Of a DNA stretch of 64,000 nucleotides, positions 7,890 to 17,428 are shown piece by piece; within the stretch, counting starts at the first letter, position 1; each line of letters opens with the position of its first letter. Below the pieces are notes generated by a model that was given only the letters and a program-made list of their open reading frames with translations, searched no databases and was not told where the DNA came from. The position numbers were made by a program, and so were the translations under genes. This stretch comes from Pseudoalteromonas sp. DL-6 (GTDB taxonomy: Bacteria > Pseudomonadota > Gammaproteobacteria > Enterobacterales > Alteromonadaceae), in the NCBI RefSeq assembly GCF_004328665.1, contig NZ_CP019770.1, forward strand, positions 868,001 through 932,000, given 5' to 3'.

Positions 7890-9119
7890 ATGGAAAATAC
7901 AATTATAGAGCTGAAGTTTTCGCTCGATACGTTTTACTTTTTAATCTCTGGCATCTTAGTTATGTGGATGGCAGCTGGTTTTGCAATGTTAGAAGCAGGT
8001 TTAGTGCGCTCAAAAAATACCACAGAAATTCTAACTAAAAATATCGCACTTTATTCTATCGCTTGTACTATGTTTTTGTTGGTCGGTTACAACATTATGT
8101 ATGTAGACAACGTTGAAGGCGGAATAATTCCTTCATTTGGTGGCCTAATAGGTAGTCAAGCGGCAGACGCCGATCATTCACTAGAGTCTGATTTTTTCTT
8201 CCAAGTAGTATTTGTTGCAACGGCTATGTCTATTGTATCTGGCGCCGTAGCGGAGCGTATGAAGTTATGGGCTTTCTTAGTGTTTACAGTAGTACTAACA
8301 GGATTAATTTACCCAATTGAAGGTTACTGGACATGGGGTGGTGGCTTCTTATCTGAATTAGGCTTTGTTGATTTTGCAGGTTCTGCCATTGTCCATGCAA
8401 CCGGTGCAGCTGCAGCGCTTGCGGGTGTAATTCTACTGGGTGCACGTAAAGGTAAATATGGTAAAAATGGTGAAATTTACCCAATTCCAGGTTCAAACTT
8501 GCCACTTGCTACATTGGGTACATTTATTTTATGGATGGGTTGGTTTGGCTTTAACGGTGGATCACAGTTATTAATTTCAGATAAAGAAAATGCAACTGCA
8601 GTAGGTCAAATACTACTTAACACCAATGCTGCTGCAGCTATGGGTGCAATATCAGCCTTGTTCTTATGTAAGTTATTATGGGGTAAGGCAGATTTAACCA
8701 TGGTACTTAATGGCGCACTTGCAGGCTTAGTGGTTATTACTGCAGATCCATTATCACCATCACCATTAATGGCGTGTTTATATGGCCTACTAGGTGGATC
8801 TTTGGTTGTACTAAGCATTGTGGCACTTGATAAAGTGAAAATTGATGATCCTGTAGGTGCCATCTCTGTGCATGGTGTATGTGGCATATTAGGTGTGGTA
8901 TTAGTGCCGGTTACTAATGCCGAGGCTAACCTTGTGGCACAGTTAATTGGTTTACTATGTATCATTGGCTTTGTGTTTATCGCTTCATTCATTGTTTGGG
9001 CAGTCTTAAAACAAACCATGGGTATTCGTGTTACCGAAGAGGAAGAGCTAAACGGTATGGATCAACATGATTGTGGTATTGATGCTTACCCAGAGTTTGT
9101 TTCAGTAAGAAGTAATTAA
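7890..9119 (+). CDS. amtB: Ammonium transporter AmtB
   Basis: 409 residues of Amt/MEP/Rh type with about 11 membrane helices. The twin pore histidines are visible as H169 (SAIVHATGA) and H328 (ISVHGVCG). Other signatures are GYWTWGGGFL and FILWMGWFGFNGGS. The gene starts 9 bp after glnK with a GGGGG ribosome site, so the two form one operon; GlnK would block the channel when nitrogen is sufficient. The N-terminus begins directly at the first helix, without the long cleaved signal of E. coli AmtB. Confidence 0.95.
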   Translation: MENTIIELKFSLDTFYFLISGILVMWMAAGFAMLEAGLVRSKNTTEILTKNIALYSIACTMFLLVGYNIMYVDNVEGGIIPSFGGLIGSQAADADHSLESDFFFQVVFVATAMSIVSGAVAERMKLWAFLVFTVVLTGLIYPIEGYWTWGGGFLSELGFVDFAGSAIVHATGAAAALAGVILLGARKGKYGKNGEIYPIPGSNLPLATLGTFILWMGWFGFNGGSQLLISDKENATAVGQILLNTNAAAAMGAISALFLCKLLWGKADLTMVLNGALAGLVVITADPLSPSPLMACLYGLLGGSLVVLSIVALDKVKIDDPVGAISVHGVCGILGVVLVPVTNAEANLVAQLIGLLCIIGFVFIASFIVWAVLKQTMGIRVTEEEELNGMDQHDCGIDAYPEFVSVRSN

Positions 9120-9144
9120 AAGTAAAAGTATTGTGTGTTCAATC

Positions 9145-9174
9145 AAAGCCCTACTGAGTTAGGGCTTTTTTGAT
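9145..9174 (+). terminator. Terminator after amtB
   Basis: AAAGCCCTA / TAGGGCTTT stem (9145-9153 and 9160-9168) with a 6-base loop, followed by a T run. Confidence 0.8.
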
Positions 9175-9259
9175 TTCAGGGAGGGTTAATTTTTCAGGTG
9201 TTAGAGTAATGTGATAAGCTCTTCGCGTTAAATCAACCTTTGGAATATATTACACTTAA

Positions 9260-11593
9260 ATGGCTGAAAAAAAGAAAACACCGACCAGTAAATCCCCGAC
9301 TAAGCGTGCTACTAAGTCATCTAAAACATCAGCGCGAAAAAGTGCTGCAAAAAAAGCCGCAAGTTCGGCTAAACGGCCATTTTTAAAAACGTTGTTTTCT
9401 ATTTTTTGGAAACTAAGTCTGGCGACTTTCATCGCTGTAGCACTCTATTTTATTTATCTTGATGCAAAAATCACCCGCCAATTTGAGGGCAATAAATGGC
9501 AACTTCCAGCCCAAGTGTATGCGCGTTCAATGACCTTTTTCCCAGGGCAGTTTTTATCTGAGCAAGAAGTTTTATGGGAGCTTAAACGTTTAAATTACAC
9601 GGCAGTTAATCGCTTGAGCCGCACAGGGCAATATATTAAAGCAGCCAATAGTATTAAGATTTTTCGTCGTGATTTTGAATTTTATGATGGTTTAGAGAGC
9701 GCTCATGTAATTGAACTGCGCTTTTCTGGAGAAAAGGTTGCCAGTATTAAGGATAAATTTGGTCGTCGCTTAAACACTGCCAGATTAGAGCCTGTACAAA
9801 TAGCCCGTATAGGTAATGACTCAAAACAAGACCGTGAATTTGTGCCATTAGATAAATTTCCAGACATGCTTAAAAATGCTTTGTTAGTGGTCGAAGACCG
9901 CGATTTTTATGAGCATCACGGGGTATCGGTATTTTCTATTTTACGCGCTTTGTATACCAATATTCGCGCAGGAAGAACCGTACAAGGGGGCAGCACACTC
10001 ACGCAACAGCTAGCTAAAAATATTTACCTTACTCGCGAACGTTCGTTAGTACGCAAAATCAATGAAGCCTTTATTGCGCTTATTCTTGATTATCGTTACT
10101 CAAAAGATCAGATTCTCGAGGCCTATTTAAACGAAGTCTACCTAGGTCAGTCTTATAACCAAGGTGTGCATGGTATGGGATTAGCGGCCGAGTTTTACTT
10201 TGCAAAACCCGTTGATGAACTCGAGTACGACCAAATTGCCCTGCTGGTGGCCATGGTTAAAGGCCCTTCTTATTACAATCCACGACGTTACAAAGAACGT
10301 GCTATGGAGCGTCGTGACTTAGTGCTGCGTTTAATGGTCGATAATAAACTTATTTCCACCAAAGAGTATCGAGCCTCGTTAAAGCGCGCCATTGATATTG
10401 CGCCAATGAAAGCCAGCTTGCAAAAGTCTTACCCAGGTTACTTAGAGTTGGTTAATCGCGAACTGAAAAAACTGCTACCTGATCAAGAAGTATTAGATGC
10501 GGGAGTACGCGTATTTACCTACTTCGATTTGCAAAAACAAACCGCAATGGAAGAATCGATTCAGGCCAGTTTACCTTACTTGGAAAGACGTCCAAATACC
10601 AAAGAATTAGAAGCGGCGATGATCTCCATTAATGTTGAAAAAGCTGGTGTATCAGCGCTAGTATCCGGACGTGATGTGCGCTATTCAGGGTTTAACCGCG
10701 TGCTCGATACCAAACGCAATATTGGCTCATTAGTTAAACCGGCAGTGTATTTAAGTGCACTGCAGCTTCCTCATTATAATTTAGCGACGTTGCTTGATGA
10801 TTCACCTGTTCAAGTCACTAATGAAGAGGGAAATATTTGGCAGCCTGAAAACTTTGATCGTCAATATCGAGGTGCTGTGCCACTTTATAAAGCATTTAGC
10901 CACAGTATTAATATTCCGGCAGTTAACTTAGGGCTTGATGTTGGGGTCGATAAAGTCGCTAACACGCTCAGGGGCTTAGGAGCTAAAGGTTATATTAATG
11001 AATACCCATCGTTGTTATTAGGGGCTATTGAAATGTCGAGCTTTGAAGTGGCGCAGCTTTATACCACTATTGCTGCAGATGGCGAATATAGAGAGCTGAC
11101 GTCTATCTCTGCGTTAACCGACTCGGTTGGTAAAGTACTTTATAAGCATAAAGTGAGTAACGAACAACGTTTTGCTAAAGATGCCATGTATATGACCAAA
11201 TACGCTATGAAGCGGGTAACTAAAGATGGCACCGCTAAACGCTTAAATTTACATTTTCCGTCGATTCAGCTCGCAGGTAAAACAGGTACCAGTAACGAAT
11301 TACGCGACAGCTGGTTTGCTGGGTTTGATCAAAATACAGTGACGGTTGCATGGCTTGGCCGTGACGATAATAAAAGCACCGGTTTGACTGGTAGTGTAGG
11401 GGCGCTTGAAACCTATATTCGTTATTTAAAACCGCTAAATCCGCAAGCTATTGCCGATACGCGTCCGCCTTCAATTCGGTGGGCATTTGTTAACGAGCAA
11501 ACAGGTAAGCAAGCACCACCAGGCTGTGGAAAAGTGATTCAACTACCACTCAGAGCCAGTGAGTTTAAACCAAGACCCCAATGTATTCGCTAA
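9260..11593 (+). CDS. mrcB: Penicillin-binding protein 1B, bifunctional peptidoglycan synthase
   Basis: 777 residues in order: a Lys/Ala/Ser-rich cytoplasmic tail (1-40), one membrane helix (about 45-68), a UB2H-type linker (WQLPAQVYARSM onward), a GT51 glycosyltransferase (EDRDFYEHHG near 211-220, GGSTLTQQLAKN) and a transpeptidase domain. The transpeptidase carries the catalytic SxxK (SLVK near 490), SxN (SIN near 548) and KTG (GKTGTS near 673). It polymerises and cross-links peptidoglycan at the periplasmic face. Length and the UB2H linker favour PBP1b over PBP1a. The gene stands alone, with terminators on both sides. Confidence 0.94.
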   Translation: MAEKKKTPTSKSPTKRATKSSKTSARKSAAKKAASSAKRPFLKTLFSIFWKLSLATFIAVALYFIYLDAKITRQFEGNKWQLPAQVYARSMTFFPGQFLSEQEVLWELKRLNYTAVNRLSRTGQYIKAANSIKIFRRDFEFYDGLESAHVIELRFSGEKVASIKDKFGRRLNTARLEPVQIARIGNDSKQDREFVPLDKFPDMLKNALLVVEDRDFYEHHGVSVFSILRALYTNIRAGRTVQGGSTLTQQLAKNIYLTRERSLVRKINEAFIALILDYRYSKDQILEAYLNEVYLGQSYNQGVHGMGLAAEFYFAKPVDELEYDQIALLVAMVKGPSYYNPRRYKERAMERRDLVLRLMVDNKLISTKEYRASLKRAIDIAPMKASLQKSYPGYLELVNRELKKLLPDQEVLDAGVRVFTYFDLQKQTAMEESIQASLPYLERRPNTKELEAAMISINVEKAGVSALVSGRDVRYSGFNRVLDTKRNIGSLVKPAVYLSALQLPHYNLATLLDDSPVQVTNEEGNIWQPENFDRQYRGAVPLYKAFSHSINIPAVNLGLDVGVDKVANTLRGLGAKGYINEYPSLLLGAIEMSSFEVAQLYTTIAADGEYRELTSISALTDSVGKVLYKHKVSNEQRFAKDAMYMTKYAMKRVTKDGTAKRLNLHFPSIQLAGKTGTSNELRDSWFAGFDQNTVTVAWLGRDDNKSTGLTGSVGALETYIRYLKPLNPQAIADTRPPSIRWAFVNEQTGKQAPPGCGKVIQLPLRASEFKPRPQCIR

Positions 11594-11605
11594 GGAATAA
11601 AAACA

Positions 11606-11629
11606 AAAAAAGCCCGAAAGGGCTTTTTT
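11606..11629. terminator. Bidirectional terminator between mrcB and hemL
   Basis: A perfect AAAAAAGCCC / GGGCTTTTTT stem with a GAAA tetraloop between convergent genes. Confidence 0.88.
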
Positions 11630-11657
11630 ATGAGTAAGCATTCATATGAGCTAAACG

Positions 11658-12938
11658 TTATAGCTTAGCAAAAGCGCGCTCTGCCGCTTCAATTGTTGCT
11701 TGAACTTCTTGCTCTGTGTGCGCAGCACACACAAAACCGGCTTCAAACGCTGATGGTGCTAAATAAACTCCTTCTTCAAGCATTAAGTGGAAGAACTTTT
11801 TAAAGCGTTCTAAATCACATTCAGTGGCTTGTTGGTAAGTAGTTACTTTTTCTGCATCAGTAAAGAAAAAGCCATACATGCCGCCAGCGTAGTTAGTCGT
11901 TAAGGCAATGCCTGCTTTCTTAGCTGCAGCTTCAAAGCCTTCACAAATCGCTTTACTAATAGCTTCTAATTTTTCGTGAACGCCAGGTGCACTTAGTAAC
12001 TCAAGTGATTTTAAACCTGCAGCCATAGCAATTGGGTTTCCTGAAAGTGTACCCGCTTGATAAACTGGGCCTACAGGTGCGATGTAATCCATAATTTCTG
12101 TTTTACCACCAAACGCGCCTACTGGCATGCCACCACCAATTACTTTACCTAAACAGGTTAAGTCTGGTTTGATGTTGTAGTAAGCCTGAGCGCCACCAAG
12201 GGCTACACGAAAACCTGTCATTACTTCGTCAAAAATAAGCACAGATTGGTACTGATCACAGACTTCACGCAGTCCTTCTAAAAAGCCAGGTACTGGTGGG
12301 ATACAGTTCATGTTACCTGCAACTGGCTCAACAATAATACACGCGATTTCATCGGCGTATTTAGCAAAAATAGCTTTCACTTCTTCAATATTGTTAAACG
12401 ATACCGTGAGTGTATGCTTAGCTAAATCTTCAGGAATGCCCGGAGAGTTAGGTACACCCATAGTTAATGCACCAGAGCCGGCTTTTACTAGCAGTGAATC
12501 TGCATGGCCGTGGTAACACCCTTCAAATTTTAAGATTTTGTCACGACCAGTAAAGCCACGGGCTAAGCGAATTGCACTCATTGTTGCTTCGGTACCTGAG
12601 CTTACCATACGTACTTTTTCGATTGATGGTACTAGCTCTTTAACTTTTTCAGCCATTAAAATTTCAGCTTCAGTAGGCGCTCCGTAGCTTAAACCATTTT
12701 CTACCGCATCATGCACTGCTTGTTTAATTTCAGGGTGATTGTGGCCCATAATCATTGGACCCCAAGAGCCAACATAATCGATGTAACGGTTGCCATCAGC
12801 ATCAAATGTAAACGCGCCCTGTGCTTTAGTAATAAACAGCGGAGTACCACCTACACCATTAAAAGCACGCACTGGTGAATTTACCCCACCAGGAATAGAG
12901 TCTTGAGCTCGTTTAAATAAGTCTTGGCTAATTGTCAT
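11658..12938 (-). CDS. hemL: Glutamate-1-semialdehyde 2,1-aminomutase
   Basis: 426 residues, the standard length. It is a PLP enzyme converting glutamate-1-semialdehyde to 5-aminolevulinate in the C5 haem pathway. Visible signatures are [11 protein letters not shown] at the N-terminus, [17 protein letters not shown] (cofactor phosphate binding), FDEVMTGFR, and the Schiff-base lysine K265 in [17 protein letters not shown]. It lies 38 bp downstream of pyrB on the same strand, and hemJ lies just beyond pyrB. Confidence 0.97.
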   Translation of the reverse strand: MTISQDLFKRAQDSIPGGVNSPVRAFNGVGGTPLFITKAQGAFTFDADGNRYIDYVGSWGPMIMGHNHPEIKQAVHDAVENGLSYGAPTEAEILMAEKVKELVPSIEKVRMVSSGTEATMSAIRLARGFTGRDKILKFEGCYHGHADSLLVKAGSGALTMGVPNSPGIPEDLAKHTLTVSFNNIEEVKAIFAKYADEIACIIVEPVAGNMNCIPPVPGFLEGLREVCDQYQSVLIFDEVMTGFRVALGGAQAYYNIKPDLTCLGKVIGGGMPVGAFGGKTEIMDYIAPVGPVYQAGTLSGNPIAMAAGLKSLELLSAPGVHEKLEAISKAICEGFEAAAKKAGIALTTNYAGGMYGFFFTDAEKVTTYQQATECDLERFKKFFHLMLEEGVYLAPSAFEAGFVCAAHTEQEVQATIEAAERAFAKL

Positions 12939-12976
12939 GAAAAATCCTATTGTTTTATCACTTTAAAAATAAGAGC

Positions 12977-13993
12977 TTAGCTATCGCGTTTGCGGCTAAA
13001 CCAAGGAACGTCTACTTCATACTGCTCAACTTTGTTTTCTACGCCGAGGGTTAAAGCAAACAGTGCCATACGAATAAGAACGCCATTTTGTACTTGGCGG
13101 AATATTGCTAGATTGTCGTTAGCATTTAAGTCGTTATCAAGTTCGTTTGCCTCTAAACGGCTATCGCGAGGAAGCGGATGCATTAATACCGAATTAGGTT
13201 TGCAATGGCTATTGTAAATAGACTGGCTAATTCTAAATCCACCACGGTACTTGTTGGCTTCTTCTTGCGACGGAAAACGCTCTTCTTGAATGCGTGTTTG
13301 ATAAACGATATCGGCTGCTAAGTTACCTTCCATTTTATCGACCAGCTCAATTTTATGTCCTGCATTTTCAACGGCAGATAAAATCGAGTCAGGCATTTGT
13401 AAGCCATTAGGGGCGACCATTGAAAATCGAATGTCTTTGTAATGGCATAATAACTTTGATAGCGAGTGAACGGTACGACCATATTTTAAATCGCCGACTA
13501 GCGCAATGTGCATACCATCAATATTTTGATCGAAGCGGCTAAGTTCACGCTCAATGGTTAGTAAATCAAGCAGTGCTTGAGTAGGGTGCTCATTAGGGCC
13601 ATCGCCACCGTTTATTACTGGTACGCTGCAGCCTGTTGCAAATTCAGCTACAGAGCCTGAGTCAGGATGGCGCATTGCAACCGCATCAGCATAGGCTGAA
13701 ATAACACGTGCGGTATCATATAGAGACTCGCCTTTAGCAAGCGCTGAGCTTTGCATACCGGTGGTTTCACGAACTAGTCCACCGAGTAAATTAAACGCAG
13801 TGCCAAAACTAACACGAGTACGCGTACTAGGTTCAAAAAACAGGTTCGCTAAAATAGCGCCTTCAAGCACATTGGTACGCTTTTGTTTTTTAGCGTATGG
13901 CTCCATTTTTTTTGCCACAGTAAATATACGTTCAATACAGTCTCGATCGAGTTGATTAACAGAGAGTATATTTTCACCTTGGAAACTGAACAT
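12977..13993 (-). CDS. pyrB: Aspartate carbamoyltransferase catalytic chain
   Basis: 338 residues, longer than the roughly 310-residue E. coli catalytic chain. Carbamoyl phosphate and aspartate motifs are present: FFEPSTRTRVSFG (about 52-64), the HPTQALLDLLTI helix and the C-terminal HPLPRDSR loop. It catalyses the first committed step of pyrimidine synthesis in the cytoplasm. No pyrI (regulatory chain) gene follows; the next gene downstream is hemL. Either the regulatory chain is elsewhere or the enzyme works without one. Confidence 0.93.
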   Translation of the reverse strand: MFSFQGENILSVNQLDRDCIERIFTVAKKMEPYAKKQKRTNVLEGAILANLFFEPSTRTRVSFGTAFNLLGGLVRETTGMQSSALAKGESLYDTARVISAYADAVAMRHPDSGSVAEFATGCSVPVINGGDGPNEHPTQALLDLLTIERELSRFDQNIDGMHIALVGDLKYGRTVHSLSKLLCHYKDIRFSMVAPNGLQMPDSILSAVENAGHKIELVDKMEGNLAADIVYQTRIQEERFPSQEEANKYRGGFRISQSIYNSHCKPNSVLMHPLPRDSRLEANELDNDLNANDNLAIFRQVQNGVLIRMALFALTLGVENKVEQYEVDVPWFSRKRDS

Positions 13994-14019
13994 GGGGTTA
14001 TTCCTAGTTATTCAAAAAG

Positions 14020-14053
14020 GCGCGATAATCCATAAAGGAGCACGCAATCGCGC
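14020..14053 (-). promoter_or_regulatory. pyrB leader: -10-like box and GC-rich inverted repeat followed by a T run
   Basis: On the minus strand a TATAAT box (plus-strand 14056-14061) lies upstream of pyrB. Between it and the ATG are complementary arms ATCGCGC/GCGCGAT (14047-14053 and 14020-14026), followed on the minus strand by T5 (14014-14018), shaped like an attenuator. If that box is the -10, transcription would begin inside the upstream arm, so an attenuator role is doubtful. Confidence 0.25.
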
Positions 14054-14105
14054 GTATTATACAAACTTAGTTTGCGACTTGGCAGTGTAATTTATAATCC
14101 TGTAT

Positions 14106-14540
14106 TTAAAAGCTTGGCTTAATTATGGCTAAGGCAACTATTACGAGTAACGCTAAAACAGGTAGTTCGTTGAAAATTCGGTAAAACCGATCGCTTTTAG
14201 TATTTCTATCGTGTTTAAAATCAGCTAATAACTTGAAACAGTAGCCATGATAAATATATAAAATGATTACCAGCACTAGTTTGTAATGCAACCACATGCT
14301 GTAACGAAACCATTCGCGGCCGTATTCAAAGATGGTTAACACGCCAAATACTGCGGTAAGCACAGCAAAGGGAGTAACAAAATAAAGTAGCCGACGTTCC
14401 ATTACTTTTAGCATTGAGTTACACGATTTTTCTTCACTCATAGCGTGATAAACAAAAAGGCGAGGTAGGTAAAAAATACCGGCAAACCAAGCAATCATAA
14501 AAAATACGTGCAAGGTTTTGTAAATTAATAATGCGCTCAT
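14106..14540 (-). CDS. hemJ: Protoporphyrinogen IX oxidase HemJ (UPF0093)
   Basis: 144 residues, a small membrane protein with about four helices. The N-terminal signature KTLHVFFMIAWFAGIFYLPRLFVYHAM contains the conserved histidines of the HemJ family, and the second helix carries RRLLYFVTPFAVL. It oxidises protoporphyrinogen IX in the penultimate step of haem synthesis in bacteria lacking HemG/HemY. It starts 16 bp after the ClC channel gene on the same strand, so the two are probably co-transcribed. hemL is nearby in the same direction. Confidence 0.88.
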   Translation of the reverse strand: MSALLIYKTLHVFFMIAWFAGIFYLPRLFVYHAMSEEKSCNSMLKVMERRLLYFVTPFAVLTAVFGVLTIFEYGREWFRYSMWLHYKLVLVIILYIYHGYCFKLLADFKHDRNTKSDRFYRIFNELPVLALLVIVALAIIKPSF

Positions 14541-14556
14541 ACTGTTCTCATTATTG

Positions 14557-16239
14557 TTAAAGTAAACTGTTGCGTATGGTTAGAATATGGTGGATTTGAT
14601 CCCACCGTAGTAATCCCATAATTTGTTGATTATCTAGCAAGTTATACACATAAAGCGCGCCACTGCGTTTATCATTTAAAATTTCAAATGCATCTGCAAG
14701 GGTGGCTTGGCTGCTAATACCTTGTAAGCTAATGTATTTTATATTGACCGCCTGATCAGACATTAAACTTAAGTCATATTCAGCTAGGCGATAACCATTT
14801 TCTTCGTCAAACACAATTAACGGTGTTTGGCTGTCCATGGCATCTAGGCTGTTTTTTATTTGCTCTTTATCATCGGAGTAGAGCAGTTTAAAGTCTTCAT
14901 CCATATCATCCATCACCCCTACTTTTTGTAGGGCTTCAGTGGCGGGAGATACATGGTAAGGTAATCCCTGAAAGTCTAATTGCTGTAAAAATATAGAGCG
15001 GTTACCAAACACCTGCAAAGCTGTAACGTAGGCGGTGGTAATGACGATCATCGCCGGTACAATAATTTCCGGTGAAGAGGTCAGCTCCATCACGGTAGTT
15101 AGTGCCGCTAAGGGAGAGTGCAATGTGGCAGCTAGTAAGCCTGCCATGCCGAGCACCCCATAAGTACCAGCTATGTCAGTTCCTGGGCTAATAAACTGGG
15201 CAAAAAATGCCATTAAAGTGCCGGTTAAAACGCCAAGTCCAATAACCGGACCAATTAACCCACCAGGAATACCTAAGCCAATAGCAAACAAGGTGGCTAA
15301 TAACTTAGCAATTAAAATAGTGGTAAGTAGTTGCATGTTTTCAGGTGACTCTACAGCAATAGTTATCGCACTCATCCCTGAGCCCATAGCTTGTGGAACT
15401 GCATAGGCAATTAAGCTGGCAATACACCCTGCAATTATTAAACGAGGAAACATACTCAGTGGTTTAAAGGTTTTAATAATCAGCATTAAGTTTTGATTAA
15501 AAGCATAAGCCACCGCGCCCAGCCCCATGCCGCACAAAATTAAATAGGGGTAATGCCACCCACTTAAGGGGGCAATGCTTATTAGCGCAAGTTCTGAGCC
15601 TTCACCAAATACAAATTGAGTGGCTAATGCACCGGTAACGGCTGCGAGCATTATCGGCACAAAAATATGCACTTTGTATTCTCTGAGCACCACTTCCATT
15701 ACAAATATAACCGCAGCAAGCGGGGTATTGAACGACGCAGCAATTCCCGCGGCAACGCCACAACCACTGAGGGTACGCATAGCGTTGTGAGGTAAGTGTA
15801 ATTTATTTGCTAATATGCTCGCCCCTGCTGCTCCCATGTGAACTGATGGGCCTTCGCGGCCAACAGAAAAACCGCTGATCAGCGCCAGTGCACCACCAAC
15901 AAACTGATTAACCGTGTTATACAGTGGCATTTGCCCGTAATGGCGCTTGATTCTGTGTATTACAAAAGGAATACCTAAGCGGTAATGTTTAAAGCCAGTG
16001 AAAGCGGCAAATGTAGCTATTAATAACGCTGCGACTAAAGGCATTAATACCCGTTCTAAAGTGGGTAGGGTGGTAAAATCGTCAGGGGTTTCTAGAAATA
16101 AACTTTGAAAAAATAAAATGGTTAAGCGGAACAGTATAATAAAAAATGCAGCAATTAATCCGGCACTTACGCCTAATAAGCATAATTGTACGGATGTTTT
16201 TGGTTTTGCTAATCGACGTCTCAGTCGCTCAAGCCACAT
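14557..16239 (-). CDS. ClC-family chloride channel/antiporter with C-terminal CBS domains
   Basis: 560 residues. The membrane ClC core (about 15-420) includes GREGPSVHMG, with the gating-type glutamate, and GIPGGLIGPVIGLG. The C-terminal region from about 430 (DEDFKLLYSDD... onward) matches a CBS pair, with GALYVYNLLDNQQIMGLLRW near the end. Bacterial ClC proteins exchange Cl- for H+ or conduct Cl-; CBS regions often sense adenine nucleotides. Whether this one is channel or exchanger cannot be settled here. It is the first gene of a probable pair with hemJ. Confidence 0.88.
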   Translation of the reverse strand: MWLERLRRRLAKPKTSVQLCLLGVSAGLIAAFFIILFRLTILFFQSLFLETPDDFTTLPTLERVLMPLVAALLIATFAAFTGFKHYRLGIPFVIHRIKRHYGQMPLYNTVNQFVGGALALISGFSVGREGPSVHMGAAGASILANKLHLPHNAMRTLSGCGVAAGIAASFNTPLAAVIFVMEVVLREYKVHIFVPIMLAAVTGALATQFVFGEGSELALISIAPLSGWHYPYLILCGMGLGAVAYAFNQNLMLIIKTFKPLSMFPRLIIAGCIASLIAYAVPQAMGSGMSAITIAVESPENMQLLTTILIAKLLATLFAIGLGIPGGLIGPVIGLGVLTGTLMAFFAQFISPGTDIAGTYGVLGMAGLLAATLHSPLAALTTVMELTSSPEIIVPAMIVITTAYVTALQVFGNRSIFLQQLDFQGLPYHVSPATEALQKVGVMDDMDEDFKLLYSDDKEQIKNSLDAMDSQTPLIVFDEENGYRLAEYDLSLMSDQAVNIKYISLQGISSQATLADAFEILNDKRSGALYVYNLLDNQQIMGLLRWDQIHHILTIRNSLL

Positions 16240-16407
16240 GCTTTATTTCCCCGTAGCATTTTTAGGCGTCAAGTTTATCAAAATAGTCTAGGGAAGTCCT
16301 TGAGATTTTTAACAACAGATTAATTTAAATTTAATTTATACTGCACCTATTCACAGAGTGAGCTAAACAAGCCATGTTAGCATTGGAGCGTAGAAGCAGG
16401 ATTAACT

Positions 16408-16432
16408 ATACTTGATTAAAACACTCAGGTAT
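16408..16432 (+). promoter_or_regulatory. IscR type 1 binding site overlapping the erpA promoter
   Basis: This 25-base site matches the type 1 IscR consensus ATASYYGACTRWWWYAGTCRRSTAT at 23 of 25 positions. It begins ATACTTGA and ends TCAGGTAT, and these arms are near-perfect inverted repeats. It covers the -35 and most of the spacer of a TTGATT-N17-GATAAT promoter (16412-16440), so binding by [2Fe-2S]-IscR should repress. E. coli erpA is a known IscR target. Confidence 0.8.
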
Positions 16433-16440
16433 TAGATAAT
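16412..16440 (+). promoter_or_regulatory. Sigma-70 promoter of erpA
   Basis: TTGATT (16412-16417), a 17-base spacer, and GATAAT (16435-16440). It lies about 35 bp upstream of the erpA ATG and is overlapped by the IscR-type site. Confidence 0.7.
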
Positions 16441-16476
16441 CTCGCGCATTAGTATTAAGGTATTGAGGGTTATAAG

Positions 16477-16815
16477 ATGTCTGAAGAATTACCCATTAAG
16501 TTTAGCGACGCAGCCGCTGTGCGTGTTAAACAGTTAATCGACGAAGAAGAAAACCCAGATCTAAAACTGCGTGTTTATGTCACAGGCGGTGGGTGTTCAG
16601 GTTTTCAATACGGTTTTACTTTTGATGAAAAAGCGAATCCTGGCGATTTAGAAATTGTTAAAAACGGGGTTACCTTAGTCATTGACCCTATGAGTATCCA
16701 GTATTTAGTTGATGGTGAAGTTGACTACACCGAAGGATTAGAAGGGGCACGCTTTTTTGTCTCTAATCCTAATGCGACCACCACATGTGGCTGTGGCGCT
16801 AGTTTTAGCGTATAA
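16477..16815 (+). CDS. erpA: Iron-sulfur cluster insertion protein ErpA
   Basis: 112 residues, an A-type carrier. The three conserved cysteines are C40 ([11 protein letters not shown]) and C104/C106 (TTCGCGASF). It receives Fe-S clusters and delivers them to apo-proteins, including IspG/IspH and respiratory enzymes. The N-terminus [15 protein letters not shown] and the C-terminus [14 protein letters not shown] are typical of ErpA rather than IscA or SufA. The upstream IscR-type site supports the call. Confidence 0.95.
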   Translation: MSEELPIKFSDAAAVRVKQLIDEEENPDLKLRVYVTGGGCSGFQYGFTFDEKANPGDLEIVKNGVTLVIDPMSIQYLVDGEVDYTEGLEGARFFVSNPNATTTCGCGASFSV

Positions 16816-16830
16816 AAATATCGTTATTCA

Positions 16831-16858
16831 AAAAAACCGCTTAATTAGCGGTTTTTTT
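16831..16858. terminator. Terminator after erpA
   Basis: AAAAAACCGCT / AGCGGTTTTTT stem with loop TAATT, symmetric enough to act for the convergent small membrane-protein gene too. Confidence 0.85.
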
Positions 16859-16871
16859 ATGTCTGTAGTAA

Positions 16872-17060
16872 TTATAACTCAGTTGGGCTGTATTCTGTTA
16901 TTTGCATCATCAACACAAAAAAACCAAGTACAAACGCTGAGAAGGCTAAAATATAGATAAAGCCTTTTTTACCCTGCTTTAATGGAATTGCATAATGACG
17001 CAAAAAAAAGTACCACCCCAAGCATAAAATAATAGGCAGTAAAAAGAGTAGTCTAAACAT
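16872..17060 (-). CDS. Small membrane protein of unknown function (two helices)
   Basis: 62 residues: a hydrophobic N-terminal helix (LLFLLPIILCLGWYFFL), a short basic loop (RHYAIPLKQGKKG) and a second helix (FIYILAFSAFVLGFFVLMMQI). The ATG at 17060 has only a weak GAGAT-like ribosome site. It ends just before a symmetric terminator shared with erpA, as a real convergent gene would. No family recognised. Confidence 0.6.
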   Translation of the reverse strand: MFRLLFLLPIILCLGWYFFLRHYAIPLKQGKKGFIYILAFSAFVLGFFVLMMQITEYSPTEL

Positions 17061-17428
17061 GATTTAATCTCTATTAGCTAGGGACAATAAACCCTAATAA
17101 TAAACAGCTTATTTTTAAATGAAACAAAAAAGTTATAAAAATATTTAACCTTATTCAGACTTGGTAAATATTTGTTGTTAAACTTTAATCGCAGAATTAC
17201 TAATTAATCATTCAGATCAACGGTGAATGGTATATAATGTATCCAAGAATGAAACGGGCAAGGTTTCATTTTTCACAATAATAAAGAGTTAGTACATATT
17301 TGAGAGTTTTTTGTTGGCTGAATTGTAAGCGTTTACACTGCGCCTTAGTTAGTGGCAGTGAGTTTATGGTGTTGACGACGATGAGCACTTGGCAATATGT
17401 ACAGTTAAACAACGAGTAGGAGTTGTAT
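17061..17428. other. Intergenic region upstream of the Xre-type gene
   Basis: 368 bp without a clear gene. It holds a TATAAT box (17232-17237) and a short inverted repeat AATGAAAC/GTTTCATT (17248-17255 and 17263-17270) followed by T residues. An open stretch (17300-17419, TTG start) of 39 codons has no ribosome site and stops beside the AGGAG of the downstream gene. A long leader is possible; nothing is certain. Confidence 0.4.

Noticed and set aside
8606..9019. 137-codon open frame antisense to amtB
   Set aside because: It lies wholly inside a highly conserved gene and has low-complexity composition typical of an antisense shadow.
14014..14053. Transcription attenuator in the pyrB leader
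   Set aside because: The hairpin and T run exist, but the best -10 box would start transcription within the first arm, so the hairpin could not form fully in the transcript.
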